64,000 nt of DNA from Deinandra increscens subsp. villosa (GCA_039602395.1 JBCNJP010000017.1:93038713-93102712); one strand, 5' to 3'. Positions 23,642-36,785 are shown, counted from the stretch's first letter. Made by a program: numbers and translations. The notes: generated by a model not told the origin, from the letters alone.

Positions 23642-26600
23642 ACTGGATATTCGATTTTTACTTGAGATGATAGAAGTTATAAGATTTATTAATCCAATAC
23701 AATAGAAGAAAACACTTTTCAAGAGATACCAATGAATCTAAGATTAATATAAACTTCGTTACAATGATTCCTTTAAAACTATGCACAAAAAGTCTAAAAA
23801 ATCATCTTTATCTGAAAATATGCATAAACTTAGTTACAATGATTCCTTTACATTTGATTTTTTCCACAACTGATAGTCATATAACTTCATGAATGGCAGT
23901 TAAAAAAACATGAATAAACACATGATTGTAAAAAATATTGTTATGAAAATAAAAGTAGCAATCATTGATTCATTGAACTAAACACAATTAGATTATATAT
24001 TATACTCCTAAAACAACAACAATAAGAGAAAACACATAACAGATAGACATCATAGAGTTTGAGAATGTATACCATATGCTTTGCGCCATATTAAGCAGCT
24101 TCATCAAGGACTTAACACACATAAAACACAGCCAACAGTCCCTAAACCTGCAATTACATAAGAAAAAGACATAAGATGACTAAAACAAAAAAAAGAGCCA
24201 ACATCAAGTCATGAAATAAGTTTCTTTCTGTAATGAAGGATAATGGGCTCAGATTAGCACACTATCAAATATCAAATAACAGAGGACCCAGGTAATACAT
24301 GGCTGCAGTTACAAATTAGTAGTTTGCCTCGCCTATGCACAATACTGATCCTCAAATATCATATTATGTGTGCAAAATCATCATAGCCATAACTTTCAAA
24401 ACAGTTAGCAGCATATGATGCTTAAAGAATGCTTTCTGATTTAGGGAACCAACAAACTATTTTGCAAACAGAATATAATCCATAAAGAACACCAAAAACA
24501 TCATCAAGTAAAAAGGATTCCAAAGATCAAACCATCATCAAGTAAAAAGGATTCCAACCAAATTTCAACCAACAAATCAGCAGCAGCAACATACGCTGAG
24601 GAAAACCTCATCATAGTCTCATAGAAACCATGAAAAACAGTCAAGAGCAACACAGGCTCAGAAAAAATTCATCATAGCCTGAAAGAAACAATTTATTTTG
24701 CTACCATAGGGTCAGGAAAACCTAATCATAGCGACATAGAAACAGTTAGAAGCAACATAGGCTTAGAAAAATTCAACGCAGCCTCAAAGAAACCTCAACG
24801 CCCAAGTAAACAAACACAGCTTTCAAGTACAGAAGTAAAACCCAAATGCCACCAACGAAATACCAAATCAGAAAATCGACAGTAGCAGCCAGTTTTCAGC
24901 AACCAAAGTAACAGGTATCATAAAAAACAATAGACATGAGGCTCAGATTAAGTTATTCATCATATAATTTGACACCGATCACGGTAAGGGCTGCAATAAA
25001 CCATAGTTTTATGCCTCCTTCTCACCATAACCTAGCATCAAAAAAATATGAATCTTTGTAAGTATATCATCACAGCCTCCTAGTGGAAGTAACCCCCCAA
25101 ATGAATCAGAAGAGGCAAACAAAAGTTTCGATTTCAGGGATCTGGGTTCTTGAAAACCCCAGCGCAAAACGAAAGTAACCTTGCTGTTCACAGATCTAGC
25201 CGGTCTCGCCGACGCCACCCATGCATCCACTTAACAAAGATCAACTCCCGCCGCCCCTCTCAACCATCAGACCCAACCATCCGATTAAACAAAAGTCTTC
25301 ACAAACCACCGGCACAACTGCGACGGCGAGCACAGATGCTCAAAGCCGCTAACCACCGGTGATTTCGACGGTGATCACAACAAAATCAGCCGCATTTAAC
25401 AGCATAAAGTACTCAGAGCCGCCGCTGATGACCGGATGGTTGCGAGACGCCGGTGACAACCGGACGTCTACGACGGAAATGTAGATCGGAAATTAGTTGA
25501 GAAAGAGATATAGCCGTGTGAAACCTTACCGGAGGCGGCTGTTTGAACGTCACCGGAGAAACGATCTGCTCCCATCTCCGACCAGATAGAACCTCACCGG
25601 AAAAGCGACAGAGATGGGGTCTCTCTTGAAATTTAAGAGCTCCGGCAGTGATAAAGTAGAGATGGATCAGCAAGTAGAGAGAGAGAGCAGCAGGAACTCT
25701 CAGGAGGCGGCGACGGAACTTCAGTGGAGAGAGAAATCCACAAATAAAAGAGAGAGAGTTGTCGGTTGTGTGCACACAGAGAAAAGAAAACCGGAAATGC
25801 AAAACCATGGGACCAATACACGCGTACAACAAAGGAGTGTTGATGTGTTATGAACAGTACTTTCTCTGAGTGTTGAGCCCAATTCAAAATGATATATATA
25901 TAATATGAAGACGCGCATTCCTATAAGTAAACGCTCACTCCGGGATCGCCCAGTGTTGGGATGCCATTGCCCAGATGGGATGGCGACACCCCCGCTTTTG
26001 CCAGAAACCCCAGAGTACAGGCGCTTACCCTTCCGGTCCGCACGAACTTCTAAATATCCGATTAACTCGGTATCTTTAATACTTTATTATTTCTCCATAT
26101 TAAACCCATATATGTTTATTATATATATAAACATGTTACCGTACCAAAATTCAAGTCCCCATACCCTCCGGTTTATTTTATAATAAATAACCTTATTCCG
26201 AAACCCTAATTTCATAAAATTCCCATTTTATTATCAAAACTTATTTTTATTCAAAACCGTCTTAGGGTATTATCCATTATAACATTTTATAATATCCTTT
26301 AAAATGGCAAAGCTTAATTCAAAACCGTTTGCTCGATTTGGGCAGAATAACGACATGAAAACCCTAATTTTTGACCCGTTTACAAAACCTTAACCAAACC
26401 TTTTCCAATTGTGAAATAAACTTAGGGCTTTCTTAAAACACATTAAATTAGGATTACCTACAAAAATTCAGACCCTAATTCCCACCCGATCACCCGATTT
26501 CATCAAAACAAGCTCAAGAACCCTAGTTTTTATGCATTTTTAAAAGTCATACCTAGAAATCGATTTAGCCAAATCTAAAAGAGGTTATTGTAGACCTTAC

Positions 26601-28067
26601 CTAGAGAAGCTTGACTGCTGAATTTCGGATCCTAACTCCCCTCCGTTTATGCGTATTGCTCCGATGAAGATTCCGGCAGAAATAGGGTTTTTAGATGATG
26701 ATTCTGTGAATTTGCGAGGATTTAAGGACGAATTCGAGGGATATTTATATGTATTAGAGGCGCCTAAGACCCCTAACACCTGTCATGGTGAGTAAGCTTC
26801 AAACTCGACGCGTCATATGGTTCAATCGTGCTCCCCAAGTTGCTGTCGTGTCCTTTTAACGGACCTGTAACATTTCTGCGCTGTTGCTGACCTCCGCGTA
26901 TCGCGCCGGGGAGGGGGACTGGCTAGGCGATACGCGAGCCACCCTTCTTTCGGCCAGATTTGTGATTTTTACAATTTCAGCCCCTGAACTCTTATTAAAT
27001 GTACTTTTACCCCCTAGACTTCTATCCTTTTAATATTTTATGCCCTAAACCATTATGGGACATATTTATAACATTTTCTAAGGTTCGGGATACGTTGGAT
27101 CATATGTATATAATTTTATATATTTATTTATATTTTTCATTATTTACACATTTGGCCCCTCAAACTTTACAATACACATCCATTTATGTTCCGAATCATT
27201 TTAAGACATCATTATAATACTTTTTAAGTCTCGGAATACTTATGATAATATATATATACATTCGTTTATATCTTCCAAAGAGTTACAGTTTTAGTCCTCC
27301 AACTTTTATCTTTTGCATATTAAACCCTAATCTTTTGATGTAACTATCGTTTTACATCTTATGACCTTCCTAAACATGTTTCTAACATTCTCGAAGGTTC
27401 GAGTCATATATAAATATATATATACATATATATTTGTGTATTTACATAAATTACACTTTCTACATTTCTATTTTCTTATTAACTATTAAGCATGCATTTT
27501 TCACACGTATAACTATCAAAACACGTATTTCCACGTACATATCCATCAAATGAATATTTCACATGTATTCATACTATTAGACATATATCTATACATGATT
27601 TTAATATCATGTAATCGTGTAAACCTATTTTCTCCCGGTTATCATTTATTTCCATCATATAAACGTTTAGCTACGTTTTTCATGCTAACATCATATATAT
27701 CAATTATCTTTGATATAAAACACATATAATTTCATTTTCTTTCCTCATGTTATCAATTAACACATAATCATTCATGCAATACTGTTATTTATCAGTCTAT
27801 TACCCGGTAATGGGTAAAAATGCATTTTTCAAACGTTTTAACACTTTTAGCTTTCTAACACATTTATCATGTGTATTAATCATATTAATCACGTATTTCT
27901 CAAATTTCGGGATGTTACAAAATAATATTAAATGGATGTTTGTGGAAAGAGTTATGTTGGGGTAAAAATCTATTTGTGAGAAAGGCTAGAAAAAAGATGA
28001 CGTGGCATTCTGATTGGACAACCCTTGGAAAGGACAATGACTAGTCTCAGCGTTGCATGTAGCCTAA

Positions 28068-28387
28068 GGCTATCCGTAGTGGGGCTTGAAACCCACTTTT
28101 CACGCCCCTTTCACACCCACACTCCATTACGCCCCTGATTTTCGCGCCCCAACCCCCCTCCAGGCGTGATATATTTCAAGCCCCCCCCCCCCCCCTTTTC
28201 TCTCTCTTTTCCTGATTGGCCCATGTCAATTCATCATTTTTCTGATTTGCTAATTTTTTTTTATAAATAAGCTGATTTAGTAAACAAGCATCTCCACTAC
28301 ACCACTTGTCCATTTACCATGTCATGATCCATGTGCACAAAATGCCCACATGAAAGACTTGAAAATTAGTAACCATTACACATAGCC
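28068..28387. mobile_element. Tourist-like MITE (~320 bp)
   Basis: Terminal inverted repeats GGCTATCCGTAGTGG (left) and CCATTACACATAGCC (right) are flanked by TAA on both sides (28065-28067, 28388-28390). The ends resemble plant PIF/Harbinger MITEs. It contains a poly(C) run near 28180-28194. No coding capacity. Confidence 0.65.
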
Positions 28388-28755
28388 TAAGGTTCAAGCC
28401 CCTTTAAGAAATAGGTTGTTAGTAAAAAAAATTAGCCATTCAGAGAAAAAAACAAACAAAAGAAAATTCTCATACCAATCCGGCTGGTTGTTGGGTAGCT
28501 ACTGTTTGTCTGAATAATTTCAATGGCATAAAAATGAGGGTATAGCTTGGTGTATTTTAAGGTCAAATGTTTTATGTTGATTTTAGAGGGGTTTTTTTTG
28601 TTTTTTTTTGTTTTTTTATAGTAATGGGTTTTCTTCTGAACCGATAAAATAATGATGTAGTGGGTGATATAAGAGTTTCTCTTAATCGGGGACGTACTAA
28701 TCGATCGACTTTAGCCTTTAAAAAAAAGAAAAGAAAAAGAAAAATAAAGACTCTG

Positions 28756-29468
28756 GATAAAGACACAGGAGCTTTTGATTTCTACACAGGATACAAACGG
28801 TCATTTGTACCCAAACGGCCGTATATAATTTTTTTTTAATAAATGTTTTAATTTATTTAACTTTTATAAACATTAAAAATGTTTATTTACCATATATGAT
28901 AAAAAGTACTTAAATGAACACAATAGTGACTTAAAATAATAAATTTTGAGACTCAGAGTCTTTGCCGGTATCATCTCGATGGCATCTCGACAAGTCTTTT
29001 CCGGTGTTGGGTCCCCACGACCCATGATTTTTTTATTTTTATATTTTTTTTCAAAACGTTTGTCGAGAATAAGTCACTAAATTTATCAGGGGTAACGGAA
29101 TACCTAAAAAACATTTTTTAAGGTATTTTGGTACCCCTGATAAATTTAATGACTTATTCTCGACAAACGTTTTAAAAAGGTTAAAAATAAAAAAATCATG
29201 GGCCGTGGGGACCCAACACCAGAAAATACTTGTCGAGATGCCATCGAGACGGTACCGGCAAAGACTCTGAGTCTTAAAATTTATTATTTTAAGTCACTAT
29301 TGTGTTCGTTTAAGTAGTTTTTATCAAGATATGGTAAATAAACCTTTTTAATGGTTATAAAAGTTAAATAATTTTAAACATTTATTAAAAAAAAACTACA
29401 AACGACCGTTTGGGTACAAACGACCGTTTGTATCCTGTGTAAAAATCAAAAGCTCTTGTGTCTTTATC
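28756..29468. mobile_element. 713-bp nearly complete palindrome (foldback element)
   Basis: Two arms of about 350 bp are inverted copies with a loop of at most a few bases near 29112. Matching pairs include gataaagacacaggagcttt with its complement at the far end, 'gactcagagtctttgccgg', 'gtcgagaataagtcact' and 'ggggtaacggaatacc'. Mismatches are few. Neither arm has a coding frame, and no clear target duplication is visible (flanks ctctg and atgtc). It could be a MULE-type foldback or another MITE. Confidence 0.85.
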
Positions 29469-31451
29469 ATGTCCCAAAATAAATTGCTTAAAAAGGGTAT
29501 TAAAAATTTTAAGAAGTACTATTTACAAAGAACAGACAACTTTTCTTAAATCTACTCTAAAAATTTATCTAAAGACTACTTAATAAACTTAAAACCACAT
29601 CACCTTTGGGAATAAACATCTTAGTAGTATAAAACTTTATCCGAGTTTAATAAACAAAAGAAAAAAAAAAGAAAAGAAGGTAAAGAGAATTAAAAAGAGT
29701 AAAAAAAACAAGGGAAATGAAAATGATTTTTTTTTATTTCGTGTTTTCAGAGTTTAGAGGGGGGAAACAAATAAAGTAAGAAAAATAAGAACACTTTTAC
29801 AATTTGTTTTCCTTACACTTCCGTACACTTTAAAATCAAGGTTAAAAGGGAAGATTGTTAAAAATAATTCATTCCACTTTTTTCTGTTAAACAAACTTCA
29901 AAACACAAATATGTTTTAATTTCTTTTTACTTTCTTCTACTTTTATTTCATTTAGAAAATCGACTCACACTCGATGACAAAGAAATGGTTGTTGGTTATG
30001 TCTTATATAGAAAATAGAAGAGTTGGTACTCGCCATAAGTAGCAACTTTTGTGACTATTCGTTAAATTTCCAACATGCCACAAAGATGACACGAAAAAGA
30101 ATTACGTTTAGGGCAGGGATCTTTAAATACAAGTTGTATTCGTGTTGGCGTCTTTAATCAAATATGTTGTATTCATGTTAATATAGTAATACCGTAGGCA
30201 AATCTCAAGACGATCGTGGACATGAGAAATTTCTGGTTCATAAGGAATACACTGCCTCAAATATTACCAACACGTTTTGGGCGTATTGGTTGTGGATAAG
30301 TGAAAAACTCCATAGTTAAGCATGCTCGATCCAGGGATGGATGACTTCCCTGGAAAGTTTTCACTCGGACAACCAAAAGTAAATCCATGAGCTCATAGTC
30401 TCATAGTGGGCAAAGCGGGCAATATTAGTGATGTAGGGGGCCAAATGTTACAAACAGACTTCACAATGTTTTATTGTTAGTTAAACTTGTCAGCGTGTTT
30501 AATGAAAAATGTTAGACCCGCTAACCCGTTTATGACCTATTAACCCATTTTTACAGCTCACTGGCATGATTAACAAGTTTACAACTTGTTTATTACCCGT
30601 TAACCCGTTTTACACATTTAGATAAATATATGTTAAACATATCATGCTCGGTTTACATGATTTTAAGTATGTGTGGGTTACGATTGACATTTTTTACAAG
30701 AATAAGAGTATAGGTTGCATTCGGGCTAAACAATTCAACATGTCAATCTGTAACCTGACACATATAATACGATTATATTCCATTGGAATATAATACTATT
30801 ATATTCCAATACCTACTATTCATTAGATTTTGTGACCTTTGATCAAATTATAAATTTTGTATAAAAGAGTCATCCATACGGATATGTCGGTTTATTTAGA
30901 TATTGATAGTTTTTGACAACACGTTTGCAAACAAGATCATATGTGAGGAACTTAAATTTAGTTCAAACAACGTGTTTGTTTCACTAATCATTTATCGATC
31001 GGTTTATACCGAATATGCATGTAACACAACCCATGTTGCATGTCAACAAAGTGCTTTGATGATAAGGATGGTTAGGTTGGGTTGGCATGCCTTAATTCAT
31101 TTTATTATATAAAACCCTATTTAATTAAGCAAAATGACTTTTTATTAAGATGTCAACTTTGAGAGATCTTCATTTAATTGAATATTTAATTTCTGTGATT
31201 TAGTTTTATCTTTTTATTTAAACCAAACTTCTTATAATAACACTATTTTGTCACTTTGAAGATGCTAATAATAAAAATTGTAATATTTCATTACTTTTAT
31301 GCTATTGATATGATGTTAGTTGTTACATTTATATATATATAGGAAAATCATAAAAATGGTCAATTGATCAAACAAGTGTAACAGAAAAAGCCGTTGACCG
31401 ACCAGATTGTAAAAGTAGCCATTGACTATGTTTAAGTAGACCCACGTTTAA
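29469..31451. other. AT-rich intergenic DNA, no gene seen
   Basis: About 2 kb with scattered A/T runs and some 'taacccgttt' words near 30480-30615. No convincing exon or element end was recognised. Confidence 0.5.
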
Positions 31452-34190
31452 GTTTTTTTTTTAAATGGCAATTATATTGAAAACCGACCCGACAACTAGC
31501 AAGACACTAGAAGCGGGCCAAAAGGAAACAAGAGAACATTACATAGGAAAATTAAAGTTACACCAATCTTTCCAGAGAAGATCCATTTTCTTGTTCCTAT
31601 TAGAGATCCAGAGATAACTAAAGGACTTGATGTCGGTGAAGATCTTTTGAACCACAATCCTCTTTTTGTTAAAAACGACATCGTTCCAAGCACGCCAAAT
31701 CGGTCCAACACGCCGTATGGATAATCGCTTGAATCACCGAAGCCTTTTTCTTATCCCACCCAAAGTTTGCCGAGTATTGAGCCAAGTCTAACGTGGAGAA
31801 ACAGAAGATACGAGGGATTTTACACCACATGGAGATCATGGACCAGATTTCAAGGGCAACACGACAGCCGGTGAACACGTGATCCACAAATTCGTCAGCC
31901 TCCGCACACAACTGGCAAGCTCTCGAAGGGACACGAACGTTTCTCCACAGGAGGCTGTCCATAGTAGGTAGCCTGCATAAGAGAGCCCTCCACATTAGCA
32001 AGTTGACTTTTAAAGAAATGTTCTTGGGCCAGGTCAGCGTAGAAGGATGGATAAGATCAGGGGGCTTAGCGAGCCGCTTCCTCATCGAACATGTAGAAAA
32101 AGAACCGGACGAGTCAGCGTTCCATTTCCATTGCGACTCCGAGAAAACAAGGAGGTTCTTGAGCGTAACATTTAGTTTGGAAAGACAACCTTCGATCTTA
32201 GAAATATTAGACCAAACCCCATAAAAAGATTTATTCCAAGGGATCCAAGGAAGCGAGTTAACGGAGCCATGAATCCCCAACACCACCTTTCTCCACAAAC
32301 CGCCGGGTTCCGTAAAGAACCTCCAGTACCATTTAACGAGAAGGGCAATATTAATGTTTTCTAACGAATCAAGACTAAGACCTCCCTCCTCCTTTGGTTT
32401 GCAAATAGAAGAACGGGACACCCAATGGATCTTTCGGCCTCCGCCATCATTCCCACCACCACCACCCCACAAAAAATTAAAACGAATGCTTTTGAGCATT
32501 TGAATGACTTTAACGGGAGCCTTAAAAAGGGAGAAATAAAATAGAAGAAGACTATCAAGGACCGGTTTGATGAGCGTAAGCATTCCACCCATTGAAAAAT
32601 GCTTGGCTTTCCACCGAGAAAGTCTAGCTTGGAAGATGTCCACAACCGGCTTCCAAGCACTAATCTTGTTCATGTTCTCACCAACCATGAGCCCCAAGTA
32701 TTTAAAAGGAAGATCAAGCCTAACACATCCACATAAAGCGGCATAAGAATCAACCTCAATAGAATCAACATTGACCCCCCAAAAGAGCGCACTTTTTGAT
32801 ATTAACTTTGAGGCTGGAGACGAGGAAGAAGCCTCTAAGGAGGCGAATCAAGTTGGTAATGTTCGACTTAGACCAATCACCAACAACAATAGCATCATCC
32901 GCATATAACAAGTGAGAAATAACTGTATCCGTCCGGGGGATGTGAATGCCATGAAAATACCCAACGTAAGAGCCTTATTAATCATGGAGTGAAAGGCTTC
33001 CATAGCCACAATGAAGAGAAAAGGGGATACCCAATCACCTTGTTTAACGCCCCTAAAACATTGAAATTCCAAAGTGGGCGCTCCATTAATAAGAACTGAG
33101 GCCCTTGAAACTTTTAAGCAACCCTTCACCCAAAGCCGCTAACGAGGAGGGAAACTCATTAGAAATCAATTTTAGAAAGCATCATGTGAAATTTGCGCTT
33201 CCTAGCCCAAGAGACCAATTCATTGAGAATAAGAGGCCCGTCAATAATGTTTCTATTAGCCAAGAAACCCATTTGAGGCTCGGAGATGACTTTGTTGATG
33301 ACAAGCTTGAGCAGATTAGCAAGAACTTTGCAGATGACCTTTTGAATACAACCAATGAGACTAATAGGACGGTAATTGGAGAAGGTCAAAAGGATCACCA
33401 TGCTTAGGAATAATGTGGATAAAGGACGAGCCACATCCACGACCAATCAAGCCATCCGAGTGGAATTGGTTAAGAACCTTATGAAAATCCCCCTCAAGAA
33501 GATCCCGAATTTTTTTTATGAACGCGAAACTGAACCTATCGAGCCCGGGAGCTTTGCCATTCCCACACAACCACACGGGATCCTTTAATTCAATTTTTGA
33601 GAACGGTTGGGTGAGCACCAATCCGTCATCGTCGGTGAGTTGATTTAGGCCATCACAAATAATGCGCAGACGATCACTAAAGTCTTCCTCATGCTTCTTT
33701 TTGAAAAACTTCCAAGCCTCCTTCTTAATCAGGGTGAAATCCGAAACCCACACATGGTTAACTTCAACGCCGTTGATCCTGCCGTTCCTCAATTTTTGGT
33801 TCACAAACCCATGGTAGAAAGATGTATTTTCATCCCCGTCTAAGACCCAACGGATGCGAGCTTTCTGCTTGAGATCATAATTACGGTCATTAAGCAAAGA
33901 GCCGAGCTCTTTTTTCATGTCAGCTCAGGAAGAGAGATCCACGTCAGACAGAATATGGGACTCGGCCATAGCATCAAACGAGTTGCATTCCGCTGTGAGA
34001 TCATTAATTCATTGGTTTTCCATATCTTTACGGCTACGATTCCAACTTTTAATATTATCTTTAAGCCTTCTGAGTTTAAACATTAGGACCTCATCAGGCC
34101 TACCATCAAAATTACACTCAGCAAGAGTGTTGTTAACCACGCCAACCACATCATCCTTGTGGAGCCACAATGAAAATACCGAATGGAACA
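31452..34190 (-). pseudogene. LINE (L1-type) reverse transcriptase, frameshifted, with poly(A) tail
   Basis: Minus-strand coding pieces appear in family order but in different frames. They are an upstream region with WVLDGDENTSFYHG (33918-33361), NYRPISLIG and MGFLANRNIIDGPLILNE (33446-33159), then GVKQGDWVSPFLFIVAMEAF (33129-32848). Next comes the catalytic YADD box, present only in another frame near 32900-32910. A 342-codon stretch (32697-31669) holds KYLG-type downstream RT sequence and the zinc-finger RVT region (WRALLCRLPTMDSLLWR, CQLCAEADEFVDHV). The last piece (31711-31496) is again shifted. A run of A follows on the minus strand at about 31461-31450, the expected LINE 3' tail. The endonuclease domain is missing, so the copy is 5'-truncated and dead. 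Confidence 0.85.
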
Positions 34191-34199
34191 GAAGTATGG

Positions 34200-35341
34200 A
34201 GATGTTTTATCAAGACTTGAGTGGATCTTTGGGGTATTAGATTATGCATAAAACATAAGAGAAAATAGGGGTTTTGGGAAGCTTACAAGGGATGGTTTGG
34301 GATTGCCGTGAAAAGGGGAGGAGGTCGACGGCTCGGTGGTGGCACCCGGTGGTTCCCAGCGACGGCTAGGGTGCCCGGTGGTGGCTGCTCGACGACAGAA
34401 GGGGGTGGGGGCTGGTTCTTGGCCGAATGCACCCAGGGGAGGAGGAGAATGTGTTGTGGTGTGGTTTGTGGGTGAAGTGTGGGAGGTGATTTATGGGATG
34501 TTTTGGGGGAATATTAACCTATGGTTAACTCCTTAATCTTTGGGTCTCTCAAGTACATGCCAACTAAGAGTTGAGTTGATTGGCATTTAGGCTTCTATTA
34601 ACCATATGATTAATTAGAATGGAAGACAAAAATCATGTAGGTGATTCTTATAAAAGTTTACAAGTGTTAGGGGTTTTTATAAAATGTCATGTGGTTAGGA
34701 GATTTAATAAGTGTTTAATTTTTATAAATTGTTACATGGAATCACCAAATATGAAAATCCTAATGTTTTATAAAAATATTACAAAGGTGGTGTTAGTTTA
34801 TAAAAGGTGATGGGCTTGAGTTTATAAAAAAACTAAAACATATGAAATGGGTTTGGTTTTGGGTGCTTGGGCCGTAACCCACAAAAGGATAGGGAAGTGG
34901 GCTGGTTCCATTCGGGCCGAAGGGAAAGGAAGGGCGGCTGGGCCGCTCGGGCCGCGGGTCGGGATGGGGGTTTGGGTCGGGCTATCGGGGCGTCGGGTTG
35001 GGTCGTCGGTTCAAGTTGTGGGCTTGTGTGAGGTGTTTATGGGCTATTGGGCCGAACTGGGCCCAACAATGGTTTCGGGTTCGGTTACGATCGAACGAGT
35101 AGATTCTGAATATAACGAGGTTATTCGAACGAGTCTTGATAAATGTTATGATTGTTAGTACGTTCGTGTTGAATAACAATAATATATTGAGTCCTTTATT
35201 TCGTTTACATAATGTTATTACGTATTAAGGTTTTTAAATATACGAGTGTTAACAATAATGGTTTTGTTTGTTTGTGTTGTTATTAAGCTCGATTACCACG
35301 AATATTTAAAACCAAGTTGTTTTAAATATATAATCGCTTAA
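34200..35341. other. GC-rich spacer, probably an interrupted LTR remnant
   Basis: About 1.1 kb with strongly G-rich stretches (34320-34500, 34890-35060) giving Gly/Val/Arg-rich frames with no known domain. It ends at the target duplication of the next element and seems to continue at 46190-46473, which ends GGTGTCACA. Together they may be one older LTR split by the 10.8-kb insertion. Not proven. Confidence 0.35.
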
Positions 35342-35346
35342 AAATT

Positions 35347-35992
35347 TGTTGGAACTAATAATAAGTGTGACTGACGCCATCAAATCTATTCTCGAATAAT
35401 TCGGTTGAAAAACCATTATGATTTGATTCAGAGACGCGGGTTGTGATGATCGAGGCTTGCAAGTTTGGACCGAAGACGTTTTTCTTGAAAAGTCAACTGT
35501 ACGAGTCAATGGTCAACGTAAAAGTCAACGGAAGATTGGTTCGAGCGAGTCAAGCTTCATATTAATTGACATCAACTTCGATTTAATTAAGAATTTACTT
35601 TAGTTATTTATTTGTAATTTTGCTCATTGTTTTTGTGTTTTACTAGTTAGTGGGCTAGTGAGCACATGGGCTCTCTATATATAGGGGTGATAGCTTCATT
35701 TAGAATAAGAGATAATAAGGAATGAATAAGGATGATCTAGAGAGATGTGAGCTATCATCTTCTAGAGAGAGAGTCTCACATTGGGTTTGAGCTCAACCCA
35801 ATGTGACCGTGGATTTTCTATGACGAGTTTGTAATCTTTCGATTCGTTGTAATCATTCAGCAATAATCAATGAATCGTTTGATTTTATCATTTTTGTTAT
35901 AGATGTTCTTAGATTCTCATCATCCCGTCTCCTTCATCTAATCTTTGTTCTTGCTCAATGTCGAGATTCTTGATGTGAAATCGGTCCTGACA
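35347..35992 (+). repeat. 5' LTR of the LARD-like element (646 bp)
   Basis: Matches the 3' LTR (43561-43685 plus 45662-46184) with few differences. It contains a TATA-like ctatatatagg near 35675 and a strong hairpin, cacattgggttt...aacccaatgtg (about 35777-35804), both also in the 3' LTR. Ends TG...CA. Confidence 0.88.
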
Positions 35993-35994
35993 AA

Positions 35995-36006
35995 TGGTAT
36001 CAGAGC
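35995..36006 (+). promoter_or_regulatory. Primer binding site, initiator tRNA-Met type
   Basis: TGGTATCAGAGC starts two bases after the 5' LTR and is complementary to the 3' end of plant initiator tRNA-Met, the usual minus-strand primer of Copia-type and many LARD/TRIM elements. Confidence 0.88.
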
Positions 36007-36499
36007 GGGTACCGATCAGATCTTGTTTCACGACGAATCTGATCACTCGAATCTTGATTTTGAGCTTGAATGAGGTGCAGATTGGAAAACCCACTTTGGA
36101 GATGAATAATTTTATTTTTCTGTATTTTTGGAGCTGTTTGATGATTTCTGGATGAATCTGATGATAGATTCTTGTTGTTGGGTTCATTTGGAAGTGATTT
36201 CATGTTCCAATTGTTCAAATCAGTGAAGAAATATGAGATCCGACCAGAAAAAACGAAGCTGTTAGAGTTTTCCCGTTTTTGGGGTTTTGAAGATTTTTTG
36301 AGCTTTGATTCTATGTTTTTGATGATAAAATCAGTGTTTTTGGATGAAATAAAGTATGAATCTTGATGGAAAACGCGTTCTGGATCCATTGGGAGCATCG
36401 GTATTGTCTAAAACGCAACGGTTTGGGCAGATCTGGATAAACCCACAGTAGTGTGTGTTTCACGGTGTTCTTGGTGTTCTTCATTTTTGTTGAAAATTG

Positions 36500-36785
36500 C
36501 CTTGGCGATTTCGCAGCTGATGAAGATGTTCTTGGCGATCTGGAAAGAGCTTGAAGATGTTCTTGGCGACCTCGAGTGCCCTTGAAGATTGTCTTGGCGA
36601 TCTGGAACTGTTCATGGTGATCTCGACTTGGCGATTTCGTTTTTGCTTTTGGCGACCTCGAACCGACCTGGAATCCTTCTTGGCGATCTGAATAAGCTTG
36701 GCGATCTGGGCTTGGCGACCTCTAATAAGCCTTGGCGACCTCGTGTAGCCTTGGCAACCTCAAATACCTTGGCGATCTCGTCTAA
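36500..36785 (+). repeat. Reiterated 12-mer TTGGCGAYCT in the retroelement leader
   Basis: Twelve copies of a word close to CTTGGCGATCTGG or CTTGGCGACCTCG occur at irregular 14-36 base spacing (first near 36501, last near 36769). Alternate endings TGG and TCG are mixed. The tract lies in the leader between the primer site and the hAT insertion. Reading frames through it have stops. Confidence 0.75.

Larger units (their letters stand above)
22344..25911 (-). mobile_element. Helitron-like insertion inside the LTR-like interval
   Basis: Read on the minus strand it would start TCTTCATATTATATATATAT and end with a GC-rich hairpin (cccgccgcaacgcgcggg) followed 12 bases later by ATCTCG and then T. 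This matches the plant Helitron layout of a 5' TC, an AT-rich start and a 3' hairpin close to the end. The end CTCG departs from the canonical CTRR, and the 5' flanking base is G, not A, so the limits are provisional. Composition differs from the surrounding LTR. Exon-like pieces inside may be captured gene fragments. No Rep/helicase was found. Confidence 0.45.
20614..27919 (-). mobile_element. Very long solo-LTR-like interval with a nested insertion
   Basis: It begins TGTGACACCC and ends GGATGTTACA, and is flanked by a perfect 5-bp duplication aaata (20609-20613, 27920-27924). Read on the minus strand it starts TGTAACATCCC, a common start for plant Ty3 LTRs. No second copy of either end is seen inside, so a single LTR interrupted by a later insertion (22344-25911) is the simplest reading. 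Without the insertion it would be about 3.7 kb. Near 26896-26940 a pair CGCGTATCGCG / GCGATACGCG forms an inverted repeat. No gag or pol was found. Confidence 0.55.

Noticed and set aside
25413..25832. 139-codon minus-strand frame
   Set aside because: Composition resembles a CT-rich leader or UTR inside the Helitron-like insertion. No domain recognised.
32003..32224. Plus-strand frames at 32003, 33105, 33376 and 33917
   Set aside because: Antisense of the LINE pseudogene.
34336..35158. Gly/Arg-rich plus-strand frames
   Set aside because: G-rich DNA gives such translations by chance. No start context or domain. Probably an LTR remnant.
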